Of a stretch of 64,000 nt of DNA, positions 50,037-59,330 are shown piece after piece. Origin of the DNA: Cyanobacteria bacterium SZAS-4 (lineage in GTDB: Bacteria > Cyanobacteriota > Vampirovibrionia > Obscuribacterales > Obscuribacteraceae); NCBI GenBank assembly GCA_018266255.1, contig JAFEAT010000002.1:1-64000 (forward strand), given 5' to 3'. The translations under genes were made by a program, and so were the position numbers. Each line of letters begins with the position of its first letter. Position 1 is the first letter of the stretch. The notes beneath the pieces are model-generated. The model saw nothing but the letters and a program-made list of their open reading frames with translations, made no database searches and was not told the DNA's origin.

Positions 50037-51293
50037 TTAGTTTGTTGGTAGTTTTTGGCGGAAGCAGACTTGTCTGCTTTTGTGATCTAGCCAGACGAGT
50101 TGTCGTTGCAATTTTGGAAATTCGCTCTGGAAGTTCATGCGCATTTTTTTGCGCGTGTGCGGTTTGAGCGAGAAAAGATACTCGGTGCTTTCTAAGTCGA
50201 GGTCGGTTCCGTTCGTCAATGGGCTTCGGTTGCCGTTTCCGTCTTCCATGTACAGGTCTATGGAATTGAATACTTTGTCGCTGTCATTAGTCACGACGAC
50301 ATCTAGTCTGACCAGATAGCCGTCCAATCCGTCTTTAATGACTTTGGATTTTTCAACTTCAATGCTCAGACCTTCGTAATTCTGAGAACCTGCTTTAGCC
50401 ACTGGCTCAACCGCTGCCGGCATCAGCAAGTCTGTGTCGATTTGCATGTTCAAGTTGTCGCCAGGTTCAAGCACTGCTTTCTTGCCTTTGTCCATCAAGG
50501 CAAATCCTGTCGCTAGAAGAGCACCACCGGCGGCACCACCAGCTATGTTGTAGCCATGTGCTGCGATAGTTCCTCTGGTTCCAAAAATTTGGTATGCAAC
50601 CAGGGCGCCGACAATGGCTCCACCAGCTGCGTGCGCTGCAACGCGACCGGCTTCTCGCATCTTGGATTTTTTCGTGGAAGCGACGTAGTTGTTTGCATCG
50701 GCTTTGAACGCAAATACTTTGCCATCTGGCGTCGTCAAATGATCGAACGCGATAGTGAGCGAACCGTCTCGATGCAATCGTCTCGGGACTGCTATCTGTG
50801 ACACTTTTCCGTAGAACACAGTACCTTCAGGAATGACTTTGTTGTCATCGATGTACATGTCTTCTGTTGTTTTACACGTTACTTCTTGACCAAGTTCTGC
50901 TGGATATAAGTTGCCATCCAGATCTCGGTCGAAGAGGTGCATTCCAGTTGTCGGCACCGAAGCCATTTTGAGCTTGATCGTTGTTCCCTGCGGAACGACA
51001 TAATCAATCGAACCCTTCAACATCTTGCCCGAAGTTGGATTCGCACTGGTTGATTGAGTTGGCACTGCTACACTGCGTCTCACCGTCGACTCAGTTTGCG
51101 TGCCTGCAGGAGCACTGCGCCTCACGGTCGACTCAGTTGGCGTACCTGCAGGAGCACTGCGTCTCACCGTCGGTACAGCTTCACTTGCCTGAGTCTGCGC
51201 ATACAACGGAGCCGACTGCATCGATGCAATCGCGATGACTGCTGACAAAACTAATGCGTCAGTTTTTGGTCGTTGTTGTCGAAATGACTTCAT
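50037..51293 (-). CDS. Exported protein with glycine-zipper and repeat-rich N-terminus
   Basis: The protein has 418 residues with a signal peptide (ALVLSAVIAIASMQSAPLYA). The first about 90 mature residues carry 14-residue repeats (TVRRSAPAGTPTES). The core has VPQGTTIKLKMASVPT and VFYGKVSQIAVPRRLHRDG, resembling the TrbI/VirB10-like beta-barrel, then a glycine-zipper hydrophobic region (AGGAIVGALVAYQIFGTRGT; AGGAAGGALLATGFALM) and a C-terminal Ig-like part. A periplasmic or outer-envelope structural role is likely (inference). Confidence 0.74.
   Translation of the reverse strand: MKSFRQQRPKTDALVLSAVIAIASMQSAPLYAQTQASEAVPTVRRSAPAGTPTESTVRRSAPAGTQTESTVRRSVAVPTQSTSANPTSGKMLKGSIDYVVPQGTTIKLKMASVPTTGMHLFDRDLDGNLYPAELGQEVTCKTTEDMYIDDNKVIPEGTVFYGKVSQIAVPRRLHRDGSLTIAFDHLTTPDGKVFAFKADANNYVASTKKSKMREAGRVAAHAAGGAIVGALVAYQIFGTRGTIAAHGYNIAGGAAGGALLATGFALMDKGKKAVLEPGDNLNMQIDTDLLMPAAVEPVAKAGSQNYEGLSIEVEKSKVIKDGLDGYLVRLDVVVTNDSDKVFNSIDLYMEDGNGNRSPLTNGTDLDLESTEYLFSLKPHTRKKMRMNFQSEFPKLQRQLVWLDHKSRQVCFRQKLPTN
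51072..51170 (-). repeat. 42-bp in-frame repeat
   Basis: About two and a half units of 42 bases encode TVRRSAPAGTPTES near the N-terminus of the exported protein. Units begin near 51072 and 51114. Confidence 0.82.
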
Positions 51294-51461
51294 TTAAAAG
51301 TGGTGCTCTATTTCGGACGGTGTTTTCGCCGGATGCGTCAATAGCAGTGTATTTGATGGCAAGAGTTGAGGAATTACATCGAATTAAGTATTCAAGTGCC
51401 AAATGCCGTAAGGTGCCCTCATTGCCTGCTTACAGCCCTGCCTAAAATGATAGCGAATATT

Positions 51462-52703
51462 TCACCGTCTCTGTGCTTTTGCCTGTGGTCTGCGAGTGGC
51501 ATTAATGACTGGTGAATTTGGCTTCGGTGGTGCAATCGATTTCGATGAGGCGACTGGATAGCTTTGGTATAGACGAACGATAGTCGCTTTGTCTCGACGA
51601 GAAAGCACGGGCCAAACTGTCGCAGTATCGACCGTGAAAAACATGACATCGTGGTTGTTCGTCGAGTGCCCCTGAAGCCCCAACACATGCCCGACTTCGT
51701 GTAGGCAAGCCTTCTTAGTTTCGTCGTCGCTCAAAACTCCTTCTTCAAGAATTGGGCGAGTCAGAATTTTCAATGTTGCGCGTTCAATCTGATTTCCTTT
51801 GACTATGATTTTTGCTGAACCGCGTTCGCTTAAAGTGCCATTCTCTGTCACTTCCAGAGGGTCTGAGGTGAATGTGCAGTAAATGTCCGCATGCTCTTTA
51901 TCTGGAACGATTTGATATTTGATGCGATCTCCAGACGCGTGGCACCAATCGTCAAACGCCCCGAGAAGCGCAGTTCTGAATGATTGTTTGAAACCGCCGA
52001 CGGATTTTCCATTGACGATTTCCGCATTTTGAATGAAAACGCGAATCGGCATTTTCTCTTTTGCCCAGCGGTAAGTGCCCTCGGCAGTGATGTTTGCCAG
52101 ATAGTCTTCTGATTTAGGATCTGAAAATGGTTTTTGATTCGCACTCTGGAGCGCGACGATAATGTCGTTTATCTGCTTGCGCTGCGATTCTTCAATATTC
52201 TTTTCTGACAAATACGTTGTATACCATTTGATCGCATCTGCATTTGCACCGATGCTTTGATAACAACCGGCGAGATTCAACGTCGCCTCGGGCATGTGGG
52301 GATTCAGCTCCAGAGCCGTTTTGAACTCATCCAACGCCTTTGGCATGTTGCCTGAATTTTGATAAGCCAGACCGAGATTGCAGTGAATTCCCGCAGATTT
52401 TGGCGCAAGCGCAACTGCTTGTTCCAGTAAATCTCGTGCCTGATAAGCGCGATTGACTTTGAGTAGATGAACAGCCTGTGAAAAAAGCTCCTTGACCTTT
52501 GGGTGGTCGTCTCGAATTTCGGGCGAAATGTTCGTGCCCAGGCTCTGGCTGCTGTGAGTTTGCGAGGATTGGTCGCCTTGCATGTAAGTCGGGGCTGAGA
52601 TCGGAGTCGGAACCCCAGCAGAGGTGGCAGGTTGGGCCAGAGCCGCGGAGCCCGAAAGCGCCACCCCTGTTACGAAAGCAAACCCCAAACCGACAAACTT
52701 CAT
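51462..52703 (-). CDS. Exported TPR protein with matrixin-type zinc metalloprotease domain (second copy)
   Basis: The protein has 413 residues. The signal peptide is MKFVGLGFAFVTGVALSGSA. Three TPR units lie at about 75-180 (ARDLLEQAVALAPKSAGIHC; ALDEFKTALELNPHMPEATL). After a linker containing SEDYLANITAEGTYRWAK, the matrixin-like catalytic half ends with HEVGHVLGLQGH and a Met turn (NNHDVMFF). The same order, the shared DYLA(N/D) linker and the same catalytic motif as the 27427-28542 protein show they are paralogues 24 kb apart. Expected role: extracytoplasmic protease with a TPR docking surface. Confidence 0.87.
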   Translation of the reverse strand: MKFVGLGFAFVTGVALSGSAALAQPATSAGVPTPISAPTYMQGDQSSQTHSSQSLGTNISPEIRDDHPKVKELFSQAVHLLKVNRAYQARDLLEQAVALAPKSAGIHCNLGLAYQNSGNMPKALDEFKTALELNPHMPEATLNLAGCYQSIGANADAIKWYTTYLSEKNIEESQRKQINDIIVALQSANQKPFSDPKSEDYLANITAEGTYRWAKEKMPIRVFIQNAEIVNGKSVGGFKQSFRTALLGAFDDWCHASGDRIKYQIVPDKEHADIYCTFTSDPLEVTENGTLSERGSAKIIVKGNQIERATLKILTRPILEEGVLSDDETKKACLHEVGHVLGLQGHSTNNHDVMFFTVDTATVWPVLSRRDKATIVRLYQSYPVASSKSIAPPKPNSPVINATRRPQAKAQRR

Positions 52704-52878
52704 CTCAAATCAATCCTGAACACATGCGCGCGGCGTACTTCCGTCTGATAAGTCTTGGCTAGATTAACCGAGAAAAAGCCATACAGGAAGTTTACCGTAA
52801 GGATTTGCTATCGTAGATTAGTGGGCATACTACCTGTGGCGGAGAAGCCCCTTGCACTAATGGCAGTTGAGCTGACGT

Positions 52879-54741
52879 ATGGTCGTCGAACAAAATGAAG
52901 TAATCACTGAGCGACTCAGCCGAATGATGTCGCAAGAGAACGTCGTCGTTCTCAAATACGGACCAGATTTGCTGGCTGAACTTTCGGGTCTGGCGCAGGG
53001 CAAACATTTGTTTGACGCTGTGCTCATTGACGCGACCACCTGCGGATACCTGTTTACCGCCGAGGTATTGATTGAAGCCGGTCGATTGGCCAACGCCCTT
53101 TTGGAAGTTCAAGGCGCTCTGGTTTTCCTCAAGAAAGACAAAGCAATTGCCATCGTCAGAGACACTTTGATGGGTTCTCTGACTTTCCATATTTTTGAAA
53201 ACCATTCAGAACTTTTCGACTATTCCGCACCACTTGCTAAGCACGTGCAAGCAGCGCTGGGCAAATCTGCCGGAGTTATCGAGGAAAGCACCGACCTGGC
53301 GCAACAAGTTTTGATGTCGACTGTGCCGGTTCTGACTCATCTCGGCATTAAGCTGAAAGCTGGAATGGATCAACCTCGTAAGCGTAATGCTGTGATTGCC
53401 GCTGTCGACAATTACACTCCGCTGAGCACGATTAGTCATCGCATCACATCGCAAGGCAAGATGTCGGCTGAAGAATTGCTGGAAGAGCTCAAGGCGCTTG
53501 AACAGAGCCGGGCCATTTATCCGATTTTCAATAAAGTGCCGTTTCTCGTTAACTGCTTCCGCAATCAGACGCCTTTCACTTTGAAAGATTTGTTGGTGGC
53601 ATCGAAGTTGGTGACGCAAGATCAACTTGACGAAATGTTGTTCGAGCTGCAAAGCGTGCCGATCAAAGAGCGAGTTACTATCGGTCCTTTGGCTGTGAAA
53701 AAAGGATTCATCAATACAAGACAGTTAGAAATTGCTTTGCAAGACCAGGCGTTTTATGGGCAAACTTCTGACTCAGAAAAGGTCAAACTGGTTAAGACTT
53801 CCGGTGAAGAGACGCAAGTGCAGTCACTTGTAGGTCACCTCGGCACGACCGATCCATCCAACCTTTTGCAGAACATCGCTACTAACCGCGAGACGGGAGT
53901 GCTTTCTGTTGAGTACAAAGATTTGCAGTTCCGCGCTCAATTCGAAGTAGGTAAGTTGACCCATGCGAAGGTCGGCAAAGTGGGCGGTAATTCGTCAGTA
54001 ATTGAATTTGCTTCTTCCTGGAAAGACGGCATCTTCGTATTCATTCAACGCACTCCGCCACCCGATCTTGCGAAGGAGCACTGCAAGGTCACGAAACCTC
54101 TGGATAAGCTGCTGTTAGACGCCGCTCTCGCCAAGGACAACACTGATTCTGTATTGAAGAAGTTACCGAAAGGCATCAACTCGGTTTTGGAAAAGGTCGA
54201 TGACGACAACGGTCTTCTGGAAACTTTGTTGGAAGATCCACAAGAAAAGAAACCGGTCTCGAAAGCAGAAATGGAGCGCGCTCAGCGGATCTGGGCAGCT
54301 ATGGACGGGATCACTTCGCTATCGACGAGCATTCGATATCTGGGCGATATCACCACGTCTGAACTGACAACCGCAGTCAATCTGCTCTTGCACCATGAAC
54401 TGGTGAAAGTGCCAAAAGTCGATTTGCATGGACCTCTCGACAAGTTCCAGCAGCTTGTGGGTGCGGTCGGCGACAAGATTACTTCCGAATTGAGTTTGGC
54501 TTTCTTACGGCTCGCCTTGCGCGATAGCATCGGCTATTCCGGTCGTGCCCGCATCTTCACCATGGGTTCAAAAGGCGAAGTTGGTGTCGACCTCGCCGCA
54601 GCGCGTTCTGCCCAGACTTCTTTGTCGGTAATAATCAAAGACATCGAGAATTGGCAAGTGAAGTACATCGAATATGTCAGCCAGGAGTTGAACCGCGACG
54701 TTCTTCTTGGATTGATTCGTGAGATTCACCAAGCTTCTTGA
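52879..54741 (+). CDS. DUF4388/MshEN-type regulatory protein
   Basis: The protein has 620 residues. Residues about 1-130 are helical with a receiver-like order but no clear phospho-acceptor Asp pocket (LKYGPDLLAELSGLAQGKHLFDAVLIDATTC). About 215-310 holds GspE-N-like units (FTLKDLLVASKLVTQDQLDE; IGPLAVKKGFINTRQLEIAL). About 320-400 is a DUF4388/PatA-like domain (LVGHLGTTDPSNLLQNIATN, GVLSVEYKDLQFRAQFEVGK). The rest is helical. DUF4388 proteins act in motility, polarity and gliding regulation in related groups. Partner genes are not visible here. Confidence 0.8.
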   Translation: MVVEQNEVITERLSRMMSQENVVVLKYGPDLLAELSGLAQGKHLFDAVLIDATTCGYLFTAEVLIEAGRLANALLEVQGALVFLKKDKAIAIVRDTLMGSLTFHIFENHSELFDYSAPLAKHVQAALGKSAGVIEESTDLAQQVLMSTVPVLTHLGIKLKAGMDQPRKRNAVIAAVDNYTPLSTISHRITSQGKMSAEELLEELKALEQSRAIYPIFNKVPFLVNCFRNQTPFTLKDLLVASKLVTQDQLDEMLFELQSVPIKERVTIGPLAVKKGFINTRQLEIALQDQAFYGQTSDSEKVKLVKTSGEETQVQSLVGHLGTTDPSNLLQNIATNRETGVLSVEYKDLQFRAQFEVGKLTHAKVGKVGGNSSVIEFASSWKDGIFVFIQRTPPPDLAKEHCKVTKPLDKLLLDAALAKDNTDSVLKKLPKGINSVLEKVDDDNGLLETLLEDPQEKKPVSKAEMERAQRIWAAMDGITSLSTSIRYLGDITTSELTTAVNLLLHHELVKVPKVDLHGPLDKFQQLVGAVGDKITSELSLAFLRLALRDSIGYSGRARIFTMGSKGEVGVDLAAARSAQTSLSVIIKDIENWQVKYIEYVSQELNRDVLLGLIREIHQAS

Positions 54742-54853
54742 CGAGTGGTTTTTGCAGCTTTCTGCTGCATCGAAATCTCAGACCCGTTAAAATAGCTGAG
54801 ATTCGTTGAGATCTTTCAAGCTCTTCGGAGTTGTTTGCACGGGAGTAAATGTC

Positions 54854-56821
54854 ATGCCGAATTTGCGAATCACAAACGCGCAATTTTTGAAAAGCCTGCT
54901 CGCAGTGACACTAGTTTTGTCGCCGTTAGGAGCATGCGCAGCTGATACGAAAATCGCGATGAATGGGGTGCCAGAGCCCGCTCGTGATGCGATCGCACCA
55001 ACAATCGAATTCTACGGACCAGCGATGCTAGTGCGTTTGTCTGTCGCGCAAAACACTCATTGCCCGGCGGCAATTTTGAGCAAGCTCGCCAATGACCCAG
55101 CCGATGAAATTCGTGGGGCTGTGGCTGCTAATTCGAATACTCCCGATGCCGATAAAGACAGACTGGCGAGGGATACAAACGATATTGTCAGCGAAGCTGT
55201 TCTGCTCAATCCGAGTTGGATCGGTCAACCGACGCTCACCTATCTATCTAATTCGCGTCAACCAAAAATCATAGAGACTCTTGCCGCAAATCCAAAAACT
55301 ACGCCTGATGTTTTGTCTAAACTGGCTCAGGGACCGATTCAGACAGAGTACCTGCTTCTTTCATTGGCACGCAATCCACATCTTCCTGCTGAACAGATCG
55401 TTCGATTATCTCGCGTAGGCGACCGTCTGGTGCGCACTTTTCTTGCTCGCCAGTCTACTCTAGCGCCCGCAGCTCTGGCTGTTTTAGCGCAAGATGGCGA
55501 CCTTGGCGTTCGTTCTTTTGTTGCGCAAAATCCAAACACTCCCGCTGCCTCTCTTGAGTTGCTTTCGAAAGACAACAACGAAGTGGTGCGTGAAGGAGTA
55601 GGCTCGAATCCCTCTACCCCAATTTCCGTGTTGAAAAAATTGGCGGCTGATCCAAGCTGGGAAGTGCGTCTCGAAGTCGCTCAAAACGCTAAGTCTGTAA
55701 ATCAAGATAATGCACTGCTTGACCAACTTGCTGCCGACAAACAAATGCGCGTGCGCTGGGCTTTAGCAAATAACAAGGCGCTACCCGCAAAGCTTATCGA
55801 ATCGTTTGCAAATGATTCCAACCAGCGTGTGCGTGAAGCGATTGCTAGAAATTCAAGCACCACCGCTGATGTCATCGCCAAGTTGAACAAAACGAATTCG
55901 ATCGCTATTTCGCAGATCATCGCGGGCCGGCAAACTCTTTCACCAGAGATGTTCGCGCTCTTAGCCGGCAATGACTCGGCGCTTGTGCGACATACCCTTG
56001 CGCAGAATCCCGGGCTTCCAGAAATTGAAGCGAAGAAGTTAGTTTCTGACAATTCGCCGATGGTACGTTTAGCGCTTGCCACTAATACATTTAAAGGAAG
56101 TGGCGCGAATGCTTCATGGCGCGCCGACATCTTTAAAAAGCTATCGACAGATGAAAACGAAGATGTGAGACAGGCGGTTGCGACTAATCCATTGGTCGAT
56201 GCCGCGGTATTGGCAGCCCTCGTCAACGATCATTCTGCGATGGTTATCCGAGCCCTCGCGTCTAATCCTTCTAGCCCTGAAAACGTTCTGATTGCCCTGG
56301 CCTCGAATCCAGATTCGGTCGTGCTGCAACGACTGCTCACACGTGGACAGAGACCGAGTGATGCTGTTTTCGATCAGTTGGCTCAGTCGAAAGATCCGGC
56401 GCTGAAGATGGCTGTGGCGTCCACGAATAGGGCCGGTGCCAGCGCGCTGAAAACTCTAGCGGGCGATAAAGACCCAAATATTCGAGTCACTGTCGCGAAC
56501 AATCCTAATGCAAACGCTTCTGCTTTAGAGATACTCGGCGGCGATTCTAGTGCCTACGTCAGAGCTGCCGTCGGCGCAAACAAAAATGCTTCACCAGCAT
56601 TGTTGAAGAAGCTTTCCAGTGATGATGATCTTGTCAGAGTTGCTGTTGCAGGCAATCCGAATTTACCTGCGGACATGTTGGAGCAATTTTCAAAAGATAA
56701 AAATCCTGATGTGAGAAGAGCCGTTGCAGCAAATCCTGCTGCACCAGCTGCGGTGCTGACCGCGTTGAGCGACGACAACGAAGTTTGGATAGCGGTGCCT
56801 AGTCGGCGCCAATTTAATTGA
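54854..56821 (+). CDS. Exported LRV-repeat protein
   Basis: The protein has 655 residues; ATG 54854 is chosen for GGGAG 8 bases upstream and because it opens a signal peptide (NAQFLKSLLAVTLVLSPLGA). Most of the mature protein is a solenoid of about 24 repeats of 23-24 residues: NPNTPAASLELLSKDNNEVV and NPNLPADMLEQFSKDKNPDV show the pattern N-x-PAxxLxxLxxDxxxxVRxxVAxN, which is the leucine-rich variant (LRV) repeat. The solenoid ends 7 bases before the thiolase start. Probable role: surface or periplasmic protein-binding scaffold. Confidence 0.83.
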   Translation: MPNLRITNAQFLKSLLAVTLVLSPLGACAADTKIAMNGVPEPARDAIAPTIEFYGPAMLVRLSVAQNTHCPAAILSKLANDPADEIRGAVAANSNTPDADKDRLARDTNDIVSEAVLLNPSWIGQPTLTYLSNSRQPKIIETLAANPKTTPDVLSKLAQGPIQTEYLLLSLARNPHLPAEQIVRLSRVGDRLVRTFLARQSTLAPAALAVLAQDGDLGVRSFVAQNPNTPAASLELLSKDNNEVVREGVGSNPSTPISVLKKLAADPSWEVRLEVAQNAKSVNQDNALLDQLAADKQMRVRWALANNKALPAKLIESFANDSNQRVREAIARNSSTTADVIAKLNKTNSIAISQIIAGRQTLSPEMFALLAGNDSALVRHTLAQNPGLPEIEAKKLVSDNSPMVRLALATNTFKGSGANASWRADIFKKLSTDENEDVRQAVATNPLVDAAVLAALVNDHSAMVIRALASNPSSPENVLIALASNPDSVVLQRLLTRGQRPSDAVFDQLAQSKDPALKMAVASTNRAGASALKTLAGDKDPNIRVTVANNPNANASALEILGGDSSAYVRAAVGANKNASPALLKKLSSDDDLVRVAVAGNPNLPADMLEQFSKDKNPDVRRAVAANPAAPAAVLTALSDDNEVWIAVPSRRQFN

Positions 56822-56828
56822 GGTTGCC

Positions 56829-58037
56829 ATGAAAGAAGCTGTAATCGTAGACGCAGTGAGAACACCAATCGGGCGATATGCCGGGGCGTTGAAAGAGATT
56901 CGCCCTGACGATCTCGCGTCATTCGTTATAGAAGAATTGCTGAAACGCAATTTCATCAATCCGGGGCAAATTGAAGATGTGATTCTGGGTTGCGCTAATC
57001 AGTCGGGCGAAGACAATCGCAACGTCGCGAGAATGGCAGCGCTTCTGGCAGGCTTGCCAGCGGCAGTTCCAGGCGCCACCGTCAACCGCCTGTGCGGCTC
57101 CGGGCTGATGGCTGTAAATGATGCCTGTCGCGCCATTCAAACTGGAAACGGTGATATCTACATTGCCGGTGGTGTCGAGTCTATGACACGAGCACCATAT
57201 GTGGTGTTGAAGAATAATGCTGCTTTTGCCAGAGGCAATCAAAAACTTGTTGATACAACGCTTGGATGGCGCTTCGTCAACAAGAAGTTGGCAGACATGT
57301 ATCCACCCGACTCAATGGGCGAGACTGCTGAAAATGTGGCTGAGCGCTATAAAATCTCTCGCGAAGATCAAGATCAGTATGCTCTCGATAGCCAACACAA
57401 ATACGCTGAAGCAGCCAGAACCGGCAAGTTCAACGACGAGATCGTTCCAGTTCATCTGCCGAAAAAGAAAGGCAGCACTGAGCCTGAAATTTTTTCTGTA
57501 GACGAACAACCAAGGCCAGAAACAAAACTGGAAGACTTGAAGAAAATTAAGGCAGCCTTTCGCGAAAACGGTTCTGTTACTGCCGGTAACTCCTCTGGAA
57601 TCAACGACGGTGCCAGCGCTCTGTTGATCATGTCGAGAGAAAAATGCAACGAGTTGGGTTTAATTCCGATGGCAAGATTTGTCAGTTCTGCCGTCGCTGG
57701 AGTTGACCCGTCCATCATGGGCACGGGACCGATTCCAGCCAGCCGTAAGGCTGTAGAGCGGGCGGGCATGAAAATTTCCGATATCGATTTAATTGAATTG
57801 AACGAGGCATTTGCTGTTCAAGTCTTGGCTTGTGTGCGGGAACTCAATATCGATACCAAGAAATTGAATGTAAATGGTGGCGCAATTGCCCTCGGTCATC
57901 CTCTAGGCAGCAGTGGTTCTCGCATTCTAGGCACCCTCGTTCACGAAATGAAACGCAGAGGCTCGCAGTATGGGCTAGCCACAATGTGCATTGGAGTCGG
58001 TCAGGGAATCGCAACGGTAGTGGCCCTGGAATCATGA
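56829..58037 (+). CDS. Acetyl-CoA acetyltransferase (thiolase)
   Basis: The protein has 402 residues. It catalyses thiolytic cleavage or condensation of acyl-CoA. The nucleophilic Cys is at about residue 89 (NRLCGSGLMAVNDACRAI). The late His is in NVNGGAIALGHPLGSSGSRI and the base Cys in MCIGVGQGIATVVAL. The N-terminus (MKEAVIVDAVRTPIGRYAGA) and length fit the family. It could act in fatty-acid oxidation, acetoacetyl-CoA synthesis or aromatic-acid catabolism; the crotonase-like gene at 16.1 kb is not adjacent. Confidence 0.93.
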   Translation: MKEAVIVDAVRTPIGRYAGALKEIRPDDLASFVIEELLKRNFINPGQIEDVILGCANQSGEDNRNVARMAALLAGLPAAVPGATVNRLCGSGLMAVNDACRAIQTGNGDIYIAGGVESMTRAPYVVLKNNAAFARGNQKLVDTTLGWRFVNKKLADMYPPDSMGETAENVAERYKISREDQDQYALDSQHKYAEAARTGKFNDEIVPVHLPKKKGSTEPEIFSVDEQPRPETKLEDLKKIKAAFRENGSVTAGNSSGINDGASALLIMSREKCNELGLIPMARFVSSAVAGVDPSIMGTGPIPASRKAVERAGMKISDIDLIELNEAFAVQVLACVRELNIDTKKLNVNGGAIALGHPLGSSGSRILGTLVHEMKRRGSQYGLATMCIGVGQGIATVVALES

Positions 58038-58076
58038 TGCCTACACCTAAGTCTGATTGTTCGTTAGGAAACTGCG

Positions 58077-59330
58077 GTGGGCAAAGAGAGCGGACAATTT
58101 AAATTTCTGCAATTCTCAGATGTGCATTTGGATTCGCGCTTGAGTTTTCTCAAATTGCCGCTTTCAATCACTGAACGCCAGCAGCGTCGCCGTGAGATTC
58201 TCGAGGTCTTTCTGCTGGCACTCGAGGTGGCAAGAAGTGAGCGCGTCGACGCTGTGCTGATTCCTGGTGACCTCTGGCACAACGACACGATTAAGGGCTC
58301 CACGATCGCAAGGATAATCAACGGCTGCGCAGAACTCGGTCACGTGCCGGTGATCATCGCTCCGGGCGATCGCGATTGCTACACGTCTGATTCCTTTTAC
58401 AACGATAACATCTTGCGTCTGTACGGTTTGCCAACCTGGCCAGCAAATGTTCACGTCTTTAAAACCACCGATTTCTCGACAGTCAAGCATCCGCTTTATC
58501 CGCACGTCGCCTTCACTGGGCGGGCTTTGTACGACACTGCGCCTCAATCGGACCACCCCTTGGCGAATCCGATTCCGCGCGACCTGGATGCATCTATAAA
58601 CCTCCTGCTCTTGTGCGGTTCTATCGAAGGATATACGGGAGTCGACAAAGCCAACGAGGCGGCACCTTATAGCCCTTTCACCGCGGAAGAATTGGAGGAG
58701 GCGCAGTTCACTTACGCCGCCCTTGGACATTATCAAGACTATACAGAAGTGCTTTCAGGTGCCGGTGACATTCTCGGCGCATATTCCGGCTCCCTAGCGG
58801 GCAGAGGATTTGATGAGCTTGGTCCGCGATTCGCCTTACTTGGAACGATACAAAATAACGAATTTGGCGCCTGGCAATGTAACATTGAACCGTTGGAGTT
58901 GGACCGTCGCCGGATGGTTATGGTGAGCACCGATATATCCGGATTAACTGGTGAGCAAATGTTGGAAGAAATCACAATGAGTATCGCCGACCAAGGTGGT
59001 CGCATCGAAAGCGATCTTGTTTTCTTGCAGCTTGAAGGCAACTATAGAATTGATACCAATCCGACCGAAATCATCGACGAGTTGCACTATCGATACTACA
59101 ACGTCGCAGTGATGGACTATACCCGCCCTGATTATCTTTCAGAGACTTTCGATGAACGAACAACAGAAGCGAAGTTTGTTGATTCGCTTTTAACTATGAA
59201 GAAGAACGCAGAAAATGTTGGTGGCGAATCTGATACCACCATGGCTGATGCCAATTTGATTGAAGATGCTTTGTATTACGGTTTGGATGCACTCAGACGC
59301 AAGAGGGTGACTGTTCGCGATGTGGATTGA
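58077..59330 (+). CDS. SbcD/YhaO-like metallophosphoesterase with altered active site
   Basis: The protein has 417 residues with a GTG start after AGGAAACTGCG. The calcineurin-like fold is visible: FKFLQFSDVHLDSRLSFLKL (Asp and His of motif I) and VDAVLIPGDLWHNDTIKGST (motif II). Motif III, normally GNHD/E, reads APGDRDCYTS, so the Asn and the catalytic His are replaced. The terminal GHxH reads LGHYQDYTEV, losing the second His. Family members pair with SbcC-type ATPases to process DNA ends. Here nuclease activity is doubtful. It overlaps the ATPase gene by 11 bases. Confidence 0.82.
   Translation: MGKESGQFKFLQFSDVHLDSRLSFLKLPLSITERQQRRREILEVFLLALEVARSERVDAVLIPGDLWHNDTIKGSTIARIINGCAELGHVPVIIAPGDRDCYTSDSFYNDNILRLYGLPTWPANVHVFKTTDFSTVKHPLYPHVAFTGRALYDTAPQSDHPLANPIPRDLDASINLLLLCGSIEGYTGVDKANEAAPYSPFTAEELEEAQFTYAALGHYQDYTEVLSGAGDILGAYSGSLAGRGFDELGPRFALLGTIQNNEFGAWQCNIEPLELDRRRMVMVSTDISGLTGEQMLEEITMSIADQGGRIESDLVFLQLEGNYRIDTNPTEIIDELHYRYYNVAVMDYTRPDYLSETFDERTTEAKFVDSLLTMKKNAENVGGESDTTMADANLIEDALYYGLDALRRKRVTVRDVD

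Noticed and set aside
51376..51420. Weak similarity (catcgaattaag ... gtaagg) to the REP-like arm
   Set aside because: Too many mismatches and an insertion; could be chance.
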